Source: Streptomyces albospinus (GTDB taxonomy: Bacteria > Actinomycetota > Actinomycetes > Streptomycetales > Streptomycetaceae). Taken from it: a stretch of DNA of 64,000 bases. The notes beneath the pieces are model-generated. The model was not told the DNA's origin, did no database searches, and saw nothing but the letters and a program-made list of their open reading frames with translations. Below are positions 40,016 through 48,679 of this stretch, in pieces (positions within the stretch are counted from its first letter, which is position 1; each line of letters begins with the position of its first letter). A program made the position numbers and the translations under genes. The stretch is taken from contig NZ_BMRP01000015.1 in assembly GCF_014648695.1 (NCBI RefSeq), forward strand, positions 123,918-187,917, given 5' to 3'.

Positions 40016-41136
40016 CGGCATATCTCCCGGCGGACGACATCCTCCAGCTGCGGGACACCGCACTGGAGACCGGACTGGGCGACCCCGCCCTCCGCCCGCT
40101 GCTCTTCGACGGCATCATGACCCGCTACCGCGGCACCCTCCCGGTGCTGCCCGCCCCCGGGCATCAACTGCACTCCGACCTCAACCAGATGAACCGCGTG
40201 GAGCGGCTGGTGGACGGCTCCGTACCCCTGGAGATCTGGCTGCGCAACGCCGTGGCACAGACCACCGAGGCTGCCCCCCTCGCGACGTTCCAGCGCGCCC
40301 TGGACGACGTGGCACGGCAGGCCGGCGGCGAGCCGGACGTACTGGCCGGGCGGGCGGCCCCGGAGATCAAGGAGGAGATCGTCCACCGGGACGACACCGT
40401 CCCCATCGGGTTCCTCCGCGGCGGCGACCTGGCAGGCGCGGCCGTCGCCCGCCTCAAGGTCCCCCCGTACCAGGGCGGCGCCCCGCTCCAGCCGAACGGC
40501 TTCCCGCACGCCGGTACCGGCTGGCTCATCGCGCCGGAGCTCCTCATCACCAACCACCATGTGGTCAACGCCCGTACCGGGACCGGCGGCACACGCCCGC
40601 TGGCCGACCCCGACGATCTGCGCCTCCAGGCCCGGCACACCCACGCCCGCTTCGACTACGACACCGACGACGAGGCGACCGCCGAAGCCTGTGTCACCGA
40701 ACTCGCGGCGGCCGACCAGGAGTTGGACTACGCGGTGCTGCGCCTGGCCGACTCGCCGGCCCGCCCCGCACTGAAGCTGGCCGACCGGCCGCTGACGCTC
40801 GCCGACGGCGATTTCGTGGCCGTCAACATCATCCAGCACCCGGGCGGCCTGCCGAAGCGGGTGGCACTGCGCAACAACCTCGTCTACGAGGCGGACGAAC
40901 ACGACGTCCGCTACTTCACCGACACCCGCGGCGGATCGTCCGGCTCGCCGGTACTGACCGACGACTGGCGGGTGGTGGCGCTCCACCGGGGGACGCGGCG
41001 GGTGGAGAACGTGGTGTTCCAGGGCCGTACGACGGCGTTCGTCAACGTCGGCACGCAGATGACCAGCGTGCTGCGGCATCTGGAAGCGCACAGCCCCGAC
41101 GTCCACGCCGAGATCGCGGCGGCGCAACGGAGCTGA
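40012..41136 (+). CDS. Trypsin-like serine protease with N-terminal EAD-type domain
   Basis: A 374-residue cytosolic protease. Residues 1-95 form a helical adaptor (LRDTALETGLGDPALRPLLF, then HSDLNQMNRVERLVDG) of the EAD1 type. The protease domain (about 150-355) has the complete triad: His183 in ITNHHVV, Asp239 in ELDYAVLRL, and Ser310 in GGSSGSPVL. There is no signal peptide or transmembrane segment. In described EAD-trypsin systems the adaptor brings the protease to a STAND/NACHT ATPase, so it is the likely effector of the preceding gene product, with which it shares a four-base overlap. The substrate is unknown. Start ATG is fixed by the ATGA overlap. Confidence 0.8.
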   Translation: MTAYLPADDILQLRDTALETGLGDPALRPLLFDGIMTRYRGTLPVLPAPGHQLHSDLNQMNRVERLVDGSVPLEIWLRNAVAQTTEAAPLATFQRALDDVARQAGGEPDVLAGRAAPEIKEEIVHRDDTVPIGFLRGGDLAGAAVARLKVPPYQGGAPLQPNGFPHAGTGWLIAPELLITNHHVVNARTGTGGTRPLADPDDLRLQARHTHARFDYDTDDEATAEACVTELAAADQELDYAVLRLADSPARPALKLADRPLTLADGDFVAVNIIQHPGGLPKRVALRNNLVYEADEHDVRYFTDTRGGSSGSPVLTDDWRVVALHRGTRRVENVVFQGRTTAFVNVGTQMTSVLRHLEAHSPDVHAEIAAAQRS

Positions 41137-41241
41137 TGCACCTGACCGAATCCGGCCGACCGGACAACCGACCCATCGACCGGCCGGCTCATCGACCGAA
41201 AGGCACACGGCAACCTCGACAGCGCGACGGAGGAGGGCGAG

Positions 41242-42312
41242 ATGCAGAACCTGAGCCGATCACCGGTGGCGACCGGGACCGAGCGGGTCTTCTCGGATCT
41301 GTGCGAGGTGGCGGCACGGGTGCGGGACCAGCTGTCCTGGGAGATCCCCGAATCCTCGGTGGGGCTGCCCGCCGACGAACTGCCCGCCGACCAGATCTCG
41401 CAGTACGCCCGGCAGGAGCGGACCCGGGTGCTGTCGGCGGGCGCCAGCGGCCTGGAGAAGCTCGCCGCGGGACGCACCGACGAGATCAGCGACGACGAGT
41501 CCTTCGGCATGGAGGCCATCGTCCTCCTCGAAGGGCGGCCGGCCATCCTCGTCCAGAACCACGACTTCGCAGCGCAGCAGGGCGACTGGGCGGTGCTGGA
41601 CGGCCACCGGGCCGCGATCCGGGAGACCCTGGCCCGGGTGGGCCGGGTGGAGATCTCCGGACACGTGAGCCTGGACTGGCTCGGTACGGGGTTCCTGGTC
41701 GGCCCGGACGTGGTGATGACGAACCGCCATGTCGCGGCGGAGTTCGCGCACGGCGCCGACGGAGGCTGGACCTTCCAGCGGGGCCTGGGTGCCGCACTGG
41801 ACATGGGCGAGGAGTACACCGACACGGACGACCCGGCGGACGGCGGCCCCTCGTACGAGGTGACCGAGGTCCTGGGCATCCACGAGGACGTCGACCTGGC
41901 CCTGCTGCGGATATCCCCGTACCTCGGCGGCAGCGCGCTCCCCACTCCCCTGGCGGTGGCCGCGGACGCCCCCGCCGACCTGCCGGGGCACCCGGTGTAC
42001 TGCGTCGGCTACCCGGCCTGGGACGGCCGCCGCAACGAACCGGAGTCCATGCGCCGGATCTTCATGGATGTCTACAACGTCAAACGCCTTCAGCCCGGCA
42101 TGACCACCGGGCTGGAACCGGAGGAAAACGTCATGCGCCACGACTGCTCCACCTTGGGCGGCAACAGCGGCTCCCCCGTCATCGACCTCGCCGACCACCG
42201 CGTCCTGGGCCTCCACTTCGGTGGCCGCTACGGCCAGGGCAACTACGCCGTGCCACTGTGGCAGTTGGTCGACGATCCGATGCTGGCGCGGGCGGAGGTC
42301 AACTTCGTATGA
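41242..42312 (+). CDS. Second trypsin-like serine protease
   Basis: A 356-residue protease. Residues 1-135 are mostly helical and of unknown family (AARVRDQLSWEIPESSVG, then QERTRVLSAGASGLEKLA). The protease domain has the triad His163 in MTNRHVAAEF, Asp218 in HEDVDLALLRI and Ser309 in LGGNSGSPVID. No signal peptide. It resembles the V8/trypsin-like_peptidase_2 group. It follows the first protease gene by 105 bases with its own ATG and GGAGG-type site, and its stop codon overlaps the lipoprotein gene (ATGA). Two related but differently armed proteases in one locus suggest a proteolytic cascade or two targets. Confidence 0.8.
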   Translation: MQNLSRSPVATGTERVFSDLCEVAARVRDQLSWEIPESSVGLPADELPADQISQYARQERTRVLSAGASGLEKLAAGRTDEISDDESFGMEAIVLLEGRPAILVQNHDFAAQQGDWAVLDGHRAAIRETLARVGRVEISGHVSLDWLGTGFLVGPDVVMTNRHVAAEFAHGADGGWTFQRGLGAALDMGEEYTDTDDPADGGPSYEVTEVLGIHEDVDLALLRISPYLGGSALPTPLAVAADAPADLPGHPVYCVGYPAWDGRRNEPESMRRIFMDVYNVKRLQPGMTTGLEPEENVMRHDCSTLGGNSGSPVIDLADHRVLGLHFGGRYGQGNYAVPLWQLVDDPMLARAEVNFV

Positions 42313-43301
42313 GCATCGCCGAAAGCCGCGATCCGGCCGGCCCGCACCCCCGTCGGCGGACACTCCTCAAAGGGGCGCCCGCGGTGCTGCTGGGAGTGGC
42401 CGGGTGCTCGGGGGGAACCCGGGGCGGCGCGCCCGCCTCGCCGCGCCCGTCCGTGACAACCACCCGCTCTCGGCTCCCGCAGGTCCCGGTCTGGCGGCCC
42501 AGTCCGGGGGACGTTCAGCCGGAGGTGAAGGTGCGGGCCGTGGAGCTGGTGGAGGCCGTCGGTGCCTGGCCGGCCGGGGAGCGGGATGCGGCGATGGCGC
42601 GGGTGGGGGCGCTGGGGCTGGAGCCGACGCTGGTGGATCAGGCCGGGGCGCTGCGGCCCGGGGGCGCTGCGGCGGTGCTGGAGGTGGTCGATGCGCAGTA
42701 CGGGGGGATTCTGGCGGACTCGGCGAGTGTGCTGGTGGTGTGCCGGCAGTGGGTGCGGCGCGGGGACGGGGCGGTGGTGGCCGGGGGGACGACGGTGGAT
42801 GTGCGGCTGCGGCGGGCCCGGCCGCGGTGGGAGGTGACGGCCCTGCATCCGGCCGAGTCCGGGGCGCCGGCGGCGGCGCTGAGTGCACAGGCGCAGCGGG
42901 TGCTGGATGCGGGGTCGGCAATCCGCCTGCCGCCGGCGGCGGTTGCCGACATCCGCAGCGGGCAGGTCCATGCAAGCGTCCTGGGGGCACTGCTGAACCT
43001 GGCCCGTACGTACCGGATGGACGTGAGCGTGGTGCGGTCCGGGCATCCGCTGAAGGTGTTCGGGACGGACCGGCCCAGTGACCATCCGCGGGGGCGGGCC
43101 GTCGACGTGTGGCGGATCGACGGGCATGCGGTGGTCGATCCGGGGACGTCGCGGGCACTGGTCGAGGAGTTCATGCGGGCGGCGGCCGGTGCCGGGTCGT
43201 ACAACGTCGGTGGGCCGCTCCAGTTGTCGGGTGGAGCTGCCGACCAGTTCTTCTCGGACGACACCCATCGGGATCATGTGCACATGGGCTTCGGCAACTG
43301 A
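42309..43301 (+). CDS. Secreted lipoprotein with M15/DD-peptidase-like zinc site
   Basis: A 330-residue exported lipoprotein. The N-terminus has twin arginines and a lipobox (RRRTLLKGAPAVLLGVAGC; Cys33 is the lipidation site), suggesting Tat export. The C-terminal domain (about 230-330) carries SDHPRGRAVDVW (His259, Asp266) and THRDHVHMGFG (His323), the H-x6-D...H pattern of M15 / hedgehog-type metallopeptidases that cleave peptidoglycan peptides. The middle about 150 residues are beta-rich and unassigned. Its ATG overlaps the stop of the cytosolic trypsin-like gene (ATGA), so it is translationally coupled to a protein in another compartment. Function is inferred as cell-wall modification or surface sensing. 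Confidence 0.75.
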   Translation: MSIAESRDPAGPHPRRRTLLKGAPAVLLGVAGCSGGTRGGAPASPRPSVTTTRSRLPQVPVWRPSPGDVQPEVKVRAVELVEAVGAWPAGERDAAMARVGALGLEPTLVDQAGALRPGGAAAVLEVVDAQYGGILADSASVLVVCRQWVRRGDGAVVAGGTTVDVRLRRARPRWEVTALHPAESGAPAAALSAQAQRVLDAGSAIRLPPAAVADIRSGQVHASVLGALLNLARTYRMDVSVVRSGHPLKVFGTDRPSDHPRGRAVDVWRIDGHAVVDPGTSRALVEEFMRAAAGAGSYNVGGPLQLSGGAADQFFSDDTHRDHVHMGFGN

Positions 43302-43348
43302 TCCCGAGGGGTCTCACCGCGTCCGCGTCGCAGCTCTCTGCCGTGCCG

Positions 43349-44380
43349 TCATTTCTTGACGAATTCGGTGGTGTAGGTCTTCTTCAGGTCGATGGTGGCG
43401 TTCTTGAGGTTGGGGTTGAAGGACTTCAGGACGCGCTCGACGGTCGCGGGGCCGTCGGCGGGCATCACGCCGTCCTTGGTGAACATCGGGAGGGTGTCCT
43501 TGATGGCCTTGGCGTAGAGCTCCTTGCCGCCCTGCGCGTAGTCGGCGGGCATCTTCGCGGCGATCTCCTCGGGTGTGTGGGCGGACATCCACTTGAGGGT
43601 CCGGACGAAGGCGTTGGCGAGCTTCTGGACGGTGTCCTTGTGGCTGTTCACCCAGTCCGTGCTCATGTAGAGGCTGGAGGAGGGGTAGAGGCCGCCGAGT
43701 GCCTGCTTGGAGCCTTCGGGGGTGCGCATGTCGAGGAGCACCTTGCCGAGGTTCTTGTCGACGACCTGGGCGGCGGTCGGCTCGGTGGTCATTCCGCCCT
43801 GGATGGAGCCCTGTCGGAGGGCGGCGAGGAAGGTCTGCCCGGCGCCGACCGCGACCGTGTGGAACTCCTCCGTCTTGACGCCGTTGTCGACCGCCAGGTA
43901 CTTGGTGAGGAAGTCGGTGGACGAGCCGAGTCCGGTGACGCCGAGGGTCTTGCCCTTGAAGTCCTTGGGGGACGTGAGGTCACCGGTGGCCTTGTTGGCG
44001 ACCACCTCGACCTCGCCGGGGGTCTGCGCCAACTGGACGACGGATTCGACCTGTTTGTTCTTGGCCTGGAGGTCGAGGGTGTGGTCGTAGAAGCCGACGA
44101 CGCCCTGGACGTCGCCGGAGAGCATGGAGGTGGTGGCCTGTACGCCGGCCGGTTCGGTGAGCAGGGTGACGTCGAGGCCCTCGGCCTTGAAGTAGCCGAG
44201 CTGCTGGGTGAGCCGGGCGGGGAGGTAGATGACCTTGTCGAGGCCGCCCACCATGATCTTGAGCTTGCCGTCCTTGACGTCCGCGGAGGCTCCCTGGGAG
44301 GAGCCGCCGCAGGCGGTCAGTCCGGTGAGGGCGAGCGCCGCGGCGGCCACGGCGGCGGAGATCTTGAGCTGGGTGCGCAT
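43349..44380 (-). CDS. ABC transporter substrate-binding lipoprotein (NitT/TauT, SsuA/ThiY-like)
   Basis: A 343-residue lipoprotein: signal peptide AAVAAAALALTGLTACGG with lipobox Cys (about residue 24), then an NMT1/THI5-like periplasmic-binding domain, e.g. KIMVGGLDKVIYLPARLTQQ, LGYFKAEGLDVTLL and AGVQATTSMLSGDVQGVVGF. Such proteins bind nitrate, sulfonates, taurine, or pyrimidine precursors. The operon order on this strand is ATPase, permease, substrate-binding protein. I chose the internal ATG because the preceding residues (PADPSSHPPPHKD) are not signal-like. It is divergent from a CitA/CitB-type two-component system that may sense the same ligand. Confidence 0.87.
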   Translation of the reverse strand: MRTQLKISAAVAAAALALTGLTACGGSSQGASADVKDGKLKIMVGGLDKVIYLPARLTQQLGYFKAEGLDVTLLTEPAGVQATTSMLSGDVQGVVGFYDHTLDLQAKNKQVESVVQLAQTPGEVEVVANKATGDLTSPKDFKGKTLGVTGLGSSTDFLTKYLAVDNGVKTEEFHTVAVGAGQTFLAALRQGSIQGGMTTEPTAAQVVDKNLGKVLLDMRTPEGSKQALGGLYPSSSLYMSTDWVNSHKDTVQKLANAFVRTLKWMSAHTPEEIAAKMPADYAQGGKELYAKAIKDTLPMFTKDGVMPADGPATVERVLKSFNPNLKNATIDLKKTYTTEFVKK

Positions 44381-44417
44381 GGTCACGTCCTTGTGAGGGG
44401 GCGGATGGGAAGAGGGG

Positions 44418-45293
44418 TCAGCGGGCTTCACCGGGGTCGGCCGGCTTCCAGCGGAAGAGCCGCTTTTCGAGGAAGGCCAGCAGCCCTTCGGCGAGCAGGG
44501 CGACGACGGCGAGGATGGCCATGGCCGCGTAGACGCCGGCGGCGTTGAAGGTGCCCTGGGAGGCGGATACCAGCAGGCCCAGGCCCTTCGTCGCGCCGAT
44601 GTACTCGCCGACGATGGCGCCGATCAGGGCGAAGCCGAAACTGACGTGCAGGCTGGTGAAGATCCAGGAGGTGGCGGAGGGGATGACGACCTGGAGGGTG
44701 ACCTGGCGGTTGCTGGCGCCGAGGATCCGGGAGTTGGCGACGAGGTTGCGGTCGACCTCGCGGGCGCCCTGGAAGGCGTTGAAGAACACCGGGAAGAAGA
44801 CCAGGACGACGGCGGAGGCGACCTTCGAGGCCGGCCCGAGGCCGAACCAGATGAGGAAGATGGGGGCGAGGACGATCCGCGGCAGGGCGTTGAGGACCTT
44901 GATGTAGGGGCCGAGCACATCGGCCAGGAAGCGGATCCGGCCGAGCACGATGCCGAGGAGGACACCGCCGAGGACGCCGATGACCCAGCCGAGCAGTGCC
45001 TCGTAGAGCGTGTACCAGATCTGCTCCACGAGGGGGCCCTGCGGGGTGCCGTTGACGGCCCACTGGGAGATCTGGTCCCAGATCTTCGACGGCATCGAGA
45101 AGTTGAAGGGGTCGATGACGGCGGCGTGGGCCAGCCCTTCCCAGAGGCCGAGCAGTCCGACGAGGAGCAGTACCCGGGTGCCGTGGACGAGGATCCTGCG
45201 GTTCCGTGCGGCCCGGGCCCTGGCCTGTGTACGGGTTCCGGCGGCGCCGGTCCTGGTGGTGGCGGCCGGTGCGGTGGCGGTCTCAGGCGGCAT
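44418..45293 (-). CDS. ABC transporter permease (BPD type)
   Basis: A 291-residue permease with six predicted helices. The cytoplasmic coupling motif is clear: RILGASNRQVTLQVVIPSAT (EAA-type, followed by SWIFTSLHVSFGFALIGAIV). An Ala/Thr-rich N-terminus of about 35 residues precedes the first helix (VLLLVGLLGLWEGLAHAAVI). I used the ATG with AAAGGGG upstream; a GTG nine bases earlier abuts that site. Overlaps the ATPase gene by 11 bases. Belongs to the SsuC/TauC group, importing organic sulfur, nitrogen or vitamin precursors. Confidence 0.88.
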   Translation of the reverse strand: MPPETATAPAATTRTGAAGTRTQARARAARNRRILVHGTRVLLLVGLLGLWEGLAHAAVIDPFNFSMPSKIWDQISQWAVNGTPQGPLVEQIWYTLYEALLGWVIGVLGGVLLGIVLGRIRFLADVLGPYIKVLNALPRIVLAPIFLIWFGLGPASKVASAVVLVFFPVFFNAFQGAREVDRNLVANSRILGASNRQVTLQVVIPSATSWIFTSLHVSFGFALIGAIVGEYIGATKGLGLLVSASQGTFNAAGVYAAMAILAVVALLAEGLLAFLEKRLFRWKPADPGEAR

Positions 45294-46098
45294 GGGCGGC
45301 ACCCCTTTCGCGGGTGATGCGGACCTCTTCGCCGAGCGAGGACCAGATCTCCCGGTAGATCTCGATGAACCGGGGCTCCAGCCGCACGGTCTCGACCCGG
45401 CGGGGGCGCGGCAGGTCGATGGCGAAGACCTCCTTGACGGTCGCCGGTCCTGCGGTCATCACGACGACCTTGTCGGCGAGGGCGATGGACTCTTCGAGGT
45501 CATGGGTGACGAAGACGACGGAGGCTCCGGTCCCGGACCACAGGTCGAGGAGTTCGTCCGACATCAGGGCCCGGGTCTGGACGTCGAGCGCCGAGAACGG
45601 CTCGTCCATGAGCAGGATCTCGGGGTCGTTGACGAAGGTCGCGGCGAGGGCGACGCGCTTGCGCTGGCCGCCGGAGAGCTGGTGCGGGTAGCGGTCCCCG
45701 AAGGCGGCGAGGCCGACCCGGGCGAGCCATTCGCGAGCCCGCTCCCTGGCCTCGGCCTTGGGGACGCCGCGGAAGCGGGGGCCGGCCATCACGTTGGACA
45801 GCACGGTGCGCCAGGGGAAGACGGCGTCCTGCTGGAAGACGAAGCCGACCTTGTCGCCGATGCCGCGGACCGGTTCGCCGGCGACCAGGACGTCGCCCTC
45901 GGTGGGCTCTTCCAGTCCGCTGACCAGGGTCAGGGTCGTCGACTTACCGCATCCGGTGGGGCCGACCACGGCGACGAACTCGCCGCGGCCGACGGTCAGG
46001 TCCAGGTCGCGGACGGCGGTGTGCAGTCCGCCCGAGGGAGTGCGGAAGGTCTTGCTCGCTCCCCGTAGCTCGATGGCGGGGCTCGTGTGGCTGTTCAT
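45283..46098 (-). CDS. ABC transporter ATP-binding protein (SsuB/TauB-like)
   Basis: A 271-residue nucleotide-binding subunit. Walker A GPTGCGKST, Q-loop VFQQDAVFPW, signature LSGGQRKRVALA, Walker B ILLMDEPFSALD and the switch HDLEES are all present and intact. The C-terminal 30 residues (RFIEIYREIWSSLGEEVRIT) match the NitT/TauT importers. The start ATG directly follows the AT-rich divergent promoter region. First gene of the importer operon. Confidence 0.9.
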   Translation of the reverse strand: MNSHTSPAIELRGASKTFRTPSGGLHTAVRDLDLTVGRGEFVAVVGPTGCGKSTTLTLVSGLEEPTEGDVLVAGEPVRGIGDKVGFVFQQDAVFPWRTVLSNVMAGPRFRGVPKAEARERAREWLARVGLAAFGDRYPHQLSGGQRKRVALAATFVNDPEILLMDEPFSALDVQTRALMSDELLDLWSGTGASVVFVTHDLEESIALADKVVVMTAGPATVKEVFAIDLPRPRRVETVRLEPRFIEIYREIWSSLGEEVRITRERGAAHAA

Positions 46099-46325
46099 GG
46101 AGCGGGAGGCTAGGAGTGAGCCGGGCCACAGCGGCAGCCTTGTGGGCGCAAGCAGTCTTTCTGCGCGCAAACCCTGTTGTGCCCATTTTGCTCACGCTAG
46201 AACAACAAAAGTTCGACATCGGCTGCGCAGCCGGGCTGCGGCGGCTTACGTTGCGTAAGTCGAAGATCACCAGGAAGAGTCGGTTCCGCATTGCTGCGAA
46301 GGGCCGCCGAGACAAGGGGGACCGC
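46099..46325. promoter_or_regulatory. Divergent promoter region of importer and two-component genes
   Basis: This 227-bp region separates the ABC importer operon and the CitA-like kinase gene. It contains a conspicuously AT-rich core (about 46180-46215) with the symmetric pair TTTTG (46186-46190) and CAAAA (46206-46210), 15 bp apart, a spacing compatible with a response-regulator dimer site. The segment 46247-46300 is unusually rich in A/G. No consensus -35/-10 is unambiguous. Confidence 0.4.
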
Positions 46326-47990
46326 TTGCGGATCCACTGGCCCCGTCGCGTCTTCGCACAGGTCCTGATCGCCCAAGTGACCATCACGACAGGGGTGATG
46401 GTGCTGGCCACCGGCCTGTTCCTGGCCCCGTTCAGCCATGCGCTGGACGACCAGGCGATGCGCCGGGCCCTGTCGATCGCCCAGACCGCCGCCGCGGACC
46501 CGGATCTGGCCCGCGGTCTGGTCTCCTCCGCACCGGTGCCGCACGGCCCGGTGCAGTCCACCGCGGAGCGGATCCGCCGGTCCACCGGGGCGCTGTACGT
46601 CGTGGTGATGGACACCCACGGCGTGCGCTGGTCGCACACCAACACCGCCGAGATCGGCCGCCATGTCTCCACCGACCCCAGTCAGACCCTGGCCGGCCAG
46701 GAGGTCCGGCAGATCGACACCGGCACGCTGGGCCGCTCGGCCCGCGCGAAAGTGCCGCTGCGCGGCCCCGGCGGGGGCATCATCGGCGCGGTCTCGGTCG
46801 GGATCGCCTACGACAGGGTGCACGGGCTGCTGCTCAACGCCATCCCCGGTCTGCTGCGGTACGCGGGCGCCGCGCTCGCGGTCGGGGTGCTGGCCGCGGT
46901 GGTGGTCGCCCGCAGTCTGCGCCGCCGTACGCACGGGGTCGCCACCGCCGATATCTCCGCGCTGCTGGCCGAGCGCGAGGCGATGCTGCACGGCATCCGG
47001 GAGGGCGTGGTCGCCTTCGACCGGAAGGGCCGGATCCGGCTGGTCAACGACGAGGCCGGGCGGCTGCTCGGGCTCGACGCGGGTGCCGCGGGGCGCGCCC
47101 TGGACGAGGTGCTGCCGCCCGGCCGCACCACGGACGTCCTGGCCGGACGGGTGGACGGCAGCGATCTGCTGGCCGTCAGCGGCCGGCGGGTGCTGGTCGC
47201 CAACCGCGTGCCGACCCGCGACGGCGGGGCCGTGGTGACCCTGCGCGACCGCACCGAACTGGAGCTGCTGGGGCGGGAACTCGACAGCACCCAGGGCCTG
47301 TTGGACGCGCTGCGGGCCCAGGACCACGAGCACGCCAACCAGTTGCACACGGTCCGCGGACTGCTCGAACTGGGCCGGTACGACACGGCGGTGGAGTTCG
47401 TCGCCGAGGTCGCCAGCGCGCACCGGGCGTCCGCGGAGCAGATCGCCGAGCGGGTGCACGACCCGCTGCTGTCCGCGCTGCTGGTCGGCAAGGCGGCCAT
47501 CGCCGCCGAGCGCGGTGTGGCGCTGCGGATGTCCCCGGCGACGCTGCTGCCCGACGCGGTGGTCGACCCGCGCGACCTGGTGACCGTCCTGGGCAATCTG
47601 ATCGACAACGCGCTGGACGCCACCGCGCAGCGCCGCTGCGCCGAGCCCTTCGTCGAGGTGGAGCTGCGTGCCGAAGGCACCACCGCGGTCGTGCGGGTCA
47701 GCGACACCGGGCCCGGGGTGCCGCCGGACATGCGCGAGCAGATCTTCGCCGAGGGCTGGTCCACGAAGAGCGCCACCGTCTCCTCCCGGGGCAGGGGTAT
47801 CGGCCTCGCCCTGGTGCGCCGGCTGTCCGAGCGCTACGGCGGCATGGCCCGGGTGACCGCCCGCGCGGGCGGCGGGGCGGTCTTCACCGTCGTGCTGCCC
47901 GAAGCGCTCGCGCCCGAGCGGCTCGCCGTCGACCACGCCCCCTTACCTGGTGCCCCCCGTCAGCTCACGGCCACTGGAGAGTCACCGTGA
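46326..47990 (+). CDS. CitA/DcuS-family sensor histidine kinase, contains a TTA codon
   Basis: A 554-residue kinase. An N-terminal helix (VFAQVLIAQVTITTGVMVLA), an extracytoplasmic Cache/PAS-like domain (about 30-165, TGALYVVVMDTHGVRWSHTN with the CitA-like 'VMD..G.R..H' segment), a second helix, a PAS domain (AFDRKGRIRLVNDEAGRLLG), the dimerisation helix with the phospho-His in AQDHEHANQLHTVRGLLELG, and the catalytic domain (DNALDA, DTGPGVPPDM, GRGIGLALVRRL). Known relatives sense dicarboxylates or citrate. I propose a TTG start: AAGGGGG lies five bases upstream and no better ATG/GTG exists. Codon 540 is TTA (47943-47945). Its stop overlaps the response-regulator gene. Confidence 0.85.
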   Translation: MRIHWPRRVFAQVLIAQVTITTGVMVLATGLFLAPFSHALDDQAMRRALSIAQTAAADPDLARGLVSSAPVPHGPVQSTAERIRRSTGALYVVVMDTHGVRWSHTNTAEIGRHVSTDPSQTLAGQEVRQIDTGTLGRSARAKVPLRGPGGGIIGAVSVGIAYDRVHGLLLNAIPGLLRYAGAALAVGVLAAVVVARSLRRRTHGVATADISALLAEREAMLHGIREGVVAFDRKGRIRLVNDEAGRLLGLDAGAAGRALDEVLPPGRTTDVLAGRVDGSDLLAVSGRRVLVANRVPTRDGGAVVTLRDRTELELLGRELDSTQGLLDALRAQDHEHANQLHTVRGLLELGRYDTAVEFVAEVASAHRASAEQIAERVHDPLLSALLVGKAAIAAERGVALRMSPATLLPDAVVDPRDLVTVLGNLIDNALDATAQRRCAEPFVEVELRAEGTTAVVRVSDTGPGVPPDMREQIFAEGWSTKSATVSSRGRGIGLALVRRLSERYGGMARVTARAGGGAVFTVVLPEALAPERLAVDHAPLPGAPRQLTATGESP

Positions 47991-48679
47991 TCGATGTCCT
48001 TGTCGTGGACGACGACTTCCGCGTTGCGGAGATCAATGCCGCGTATGTGTCCCAGGTGCCCGGCTTCCGCGTCGCCGGCCGGGCCCATACGGCGGCCCAG
48101 GCGCTGGCCACGTTGGAACGCTCCCCGATCGATCTGGTGCTGCTCGACCACTACTTGCCGGACGAGACGGGGCTGACGCTGGTGCGGCGGCTGCGGCAAC
48201 TCGGCCACCACGCCGACGTGATCATGGTGACGGCGGCCCGCGACGTGGCCACGGTCCAGGCCGCGATGCGGTGCGGCGCGCTGCAATACCTCGTCAAGCC
48301 GTTCGGGTTCTCGGGGCTGCGCGCCAAGCTGGACGGCTATGCCGCGCTGCGCCGCACCGTCGAGGGCGTGAGCGGGCGCGGCGAGGCCGGGCAGGAGCAG
48401 GTGGACCGGATCTTCGCGGCCCTCCGGACCCCCGAGTCCCCGCACTCCGAGCTGCCCAAGGGCCACTCGGCGGCGACCGTCGACCTGATCCGCCGGATCC
48501 TGGACGAGGCCGGGCTCCCGCTCTCCGCCCACGAGGTCGCCGAGCGCGCCGGGGTCAGCCGTTCCACCGCCCAGCGCTACCTCAAGCACCTCGAACGCAC
48601 CGGCCGTATCCGGCTGACCCTCAAGTACGGCGACACCGGGCGGCCCGAGCACCTCTATACCCGGTCGCGGGCCGGCTGA
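47987..48679 (+). CDS. CitB/DcuR-family response regulator
   Basis: A 230-residue response regulator. The receiver domain has Asp8-Asp10 in VLVVDDDF, phospho-acceptor Asp54 in LVLLDHYLPD and the Lys in LQYLVKPF. The C-terminal part (about 160-230) is the CitB-type winged helix: VDLIRRILDEAGLPLSAHEV and AERAGVSRSTAQRYLKHLER. GTG start overlaps the kinase stop (GTGA). Likely target: the divergent NitT/TauT-type importer. Its 3' end overlaps the convergent LysR gene by 25 bp. Confidence 0.9.
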   Translation: MIDVLVVDDDFRVAEINAAYVSQVPGFRVAGRAHTAAQALATLERSPIDLVLLDHYLPDETGLTLVRRLRQLGHHADVIMVTAARDVATVQAAMRCGALQYLVKPFGFSGLRAKLDGYAALRRTVEGVSGRGEAGQEQVDRIFAALRTPESPHSELPKGHSAATVDLIRRILDEAGLPLSAHEVAERAGVSRSTAQRYLKHLERTGRIRLTLKYGDTGRPEHLYTRSRAG

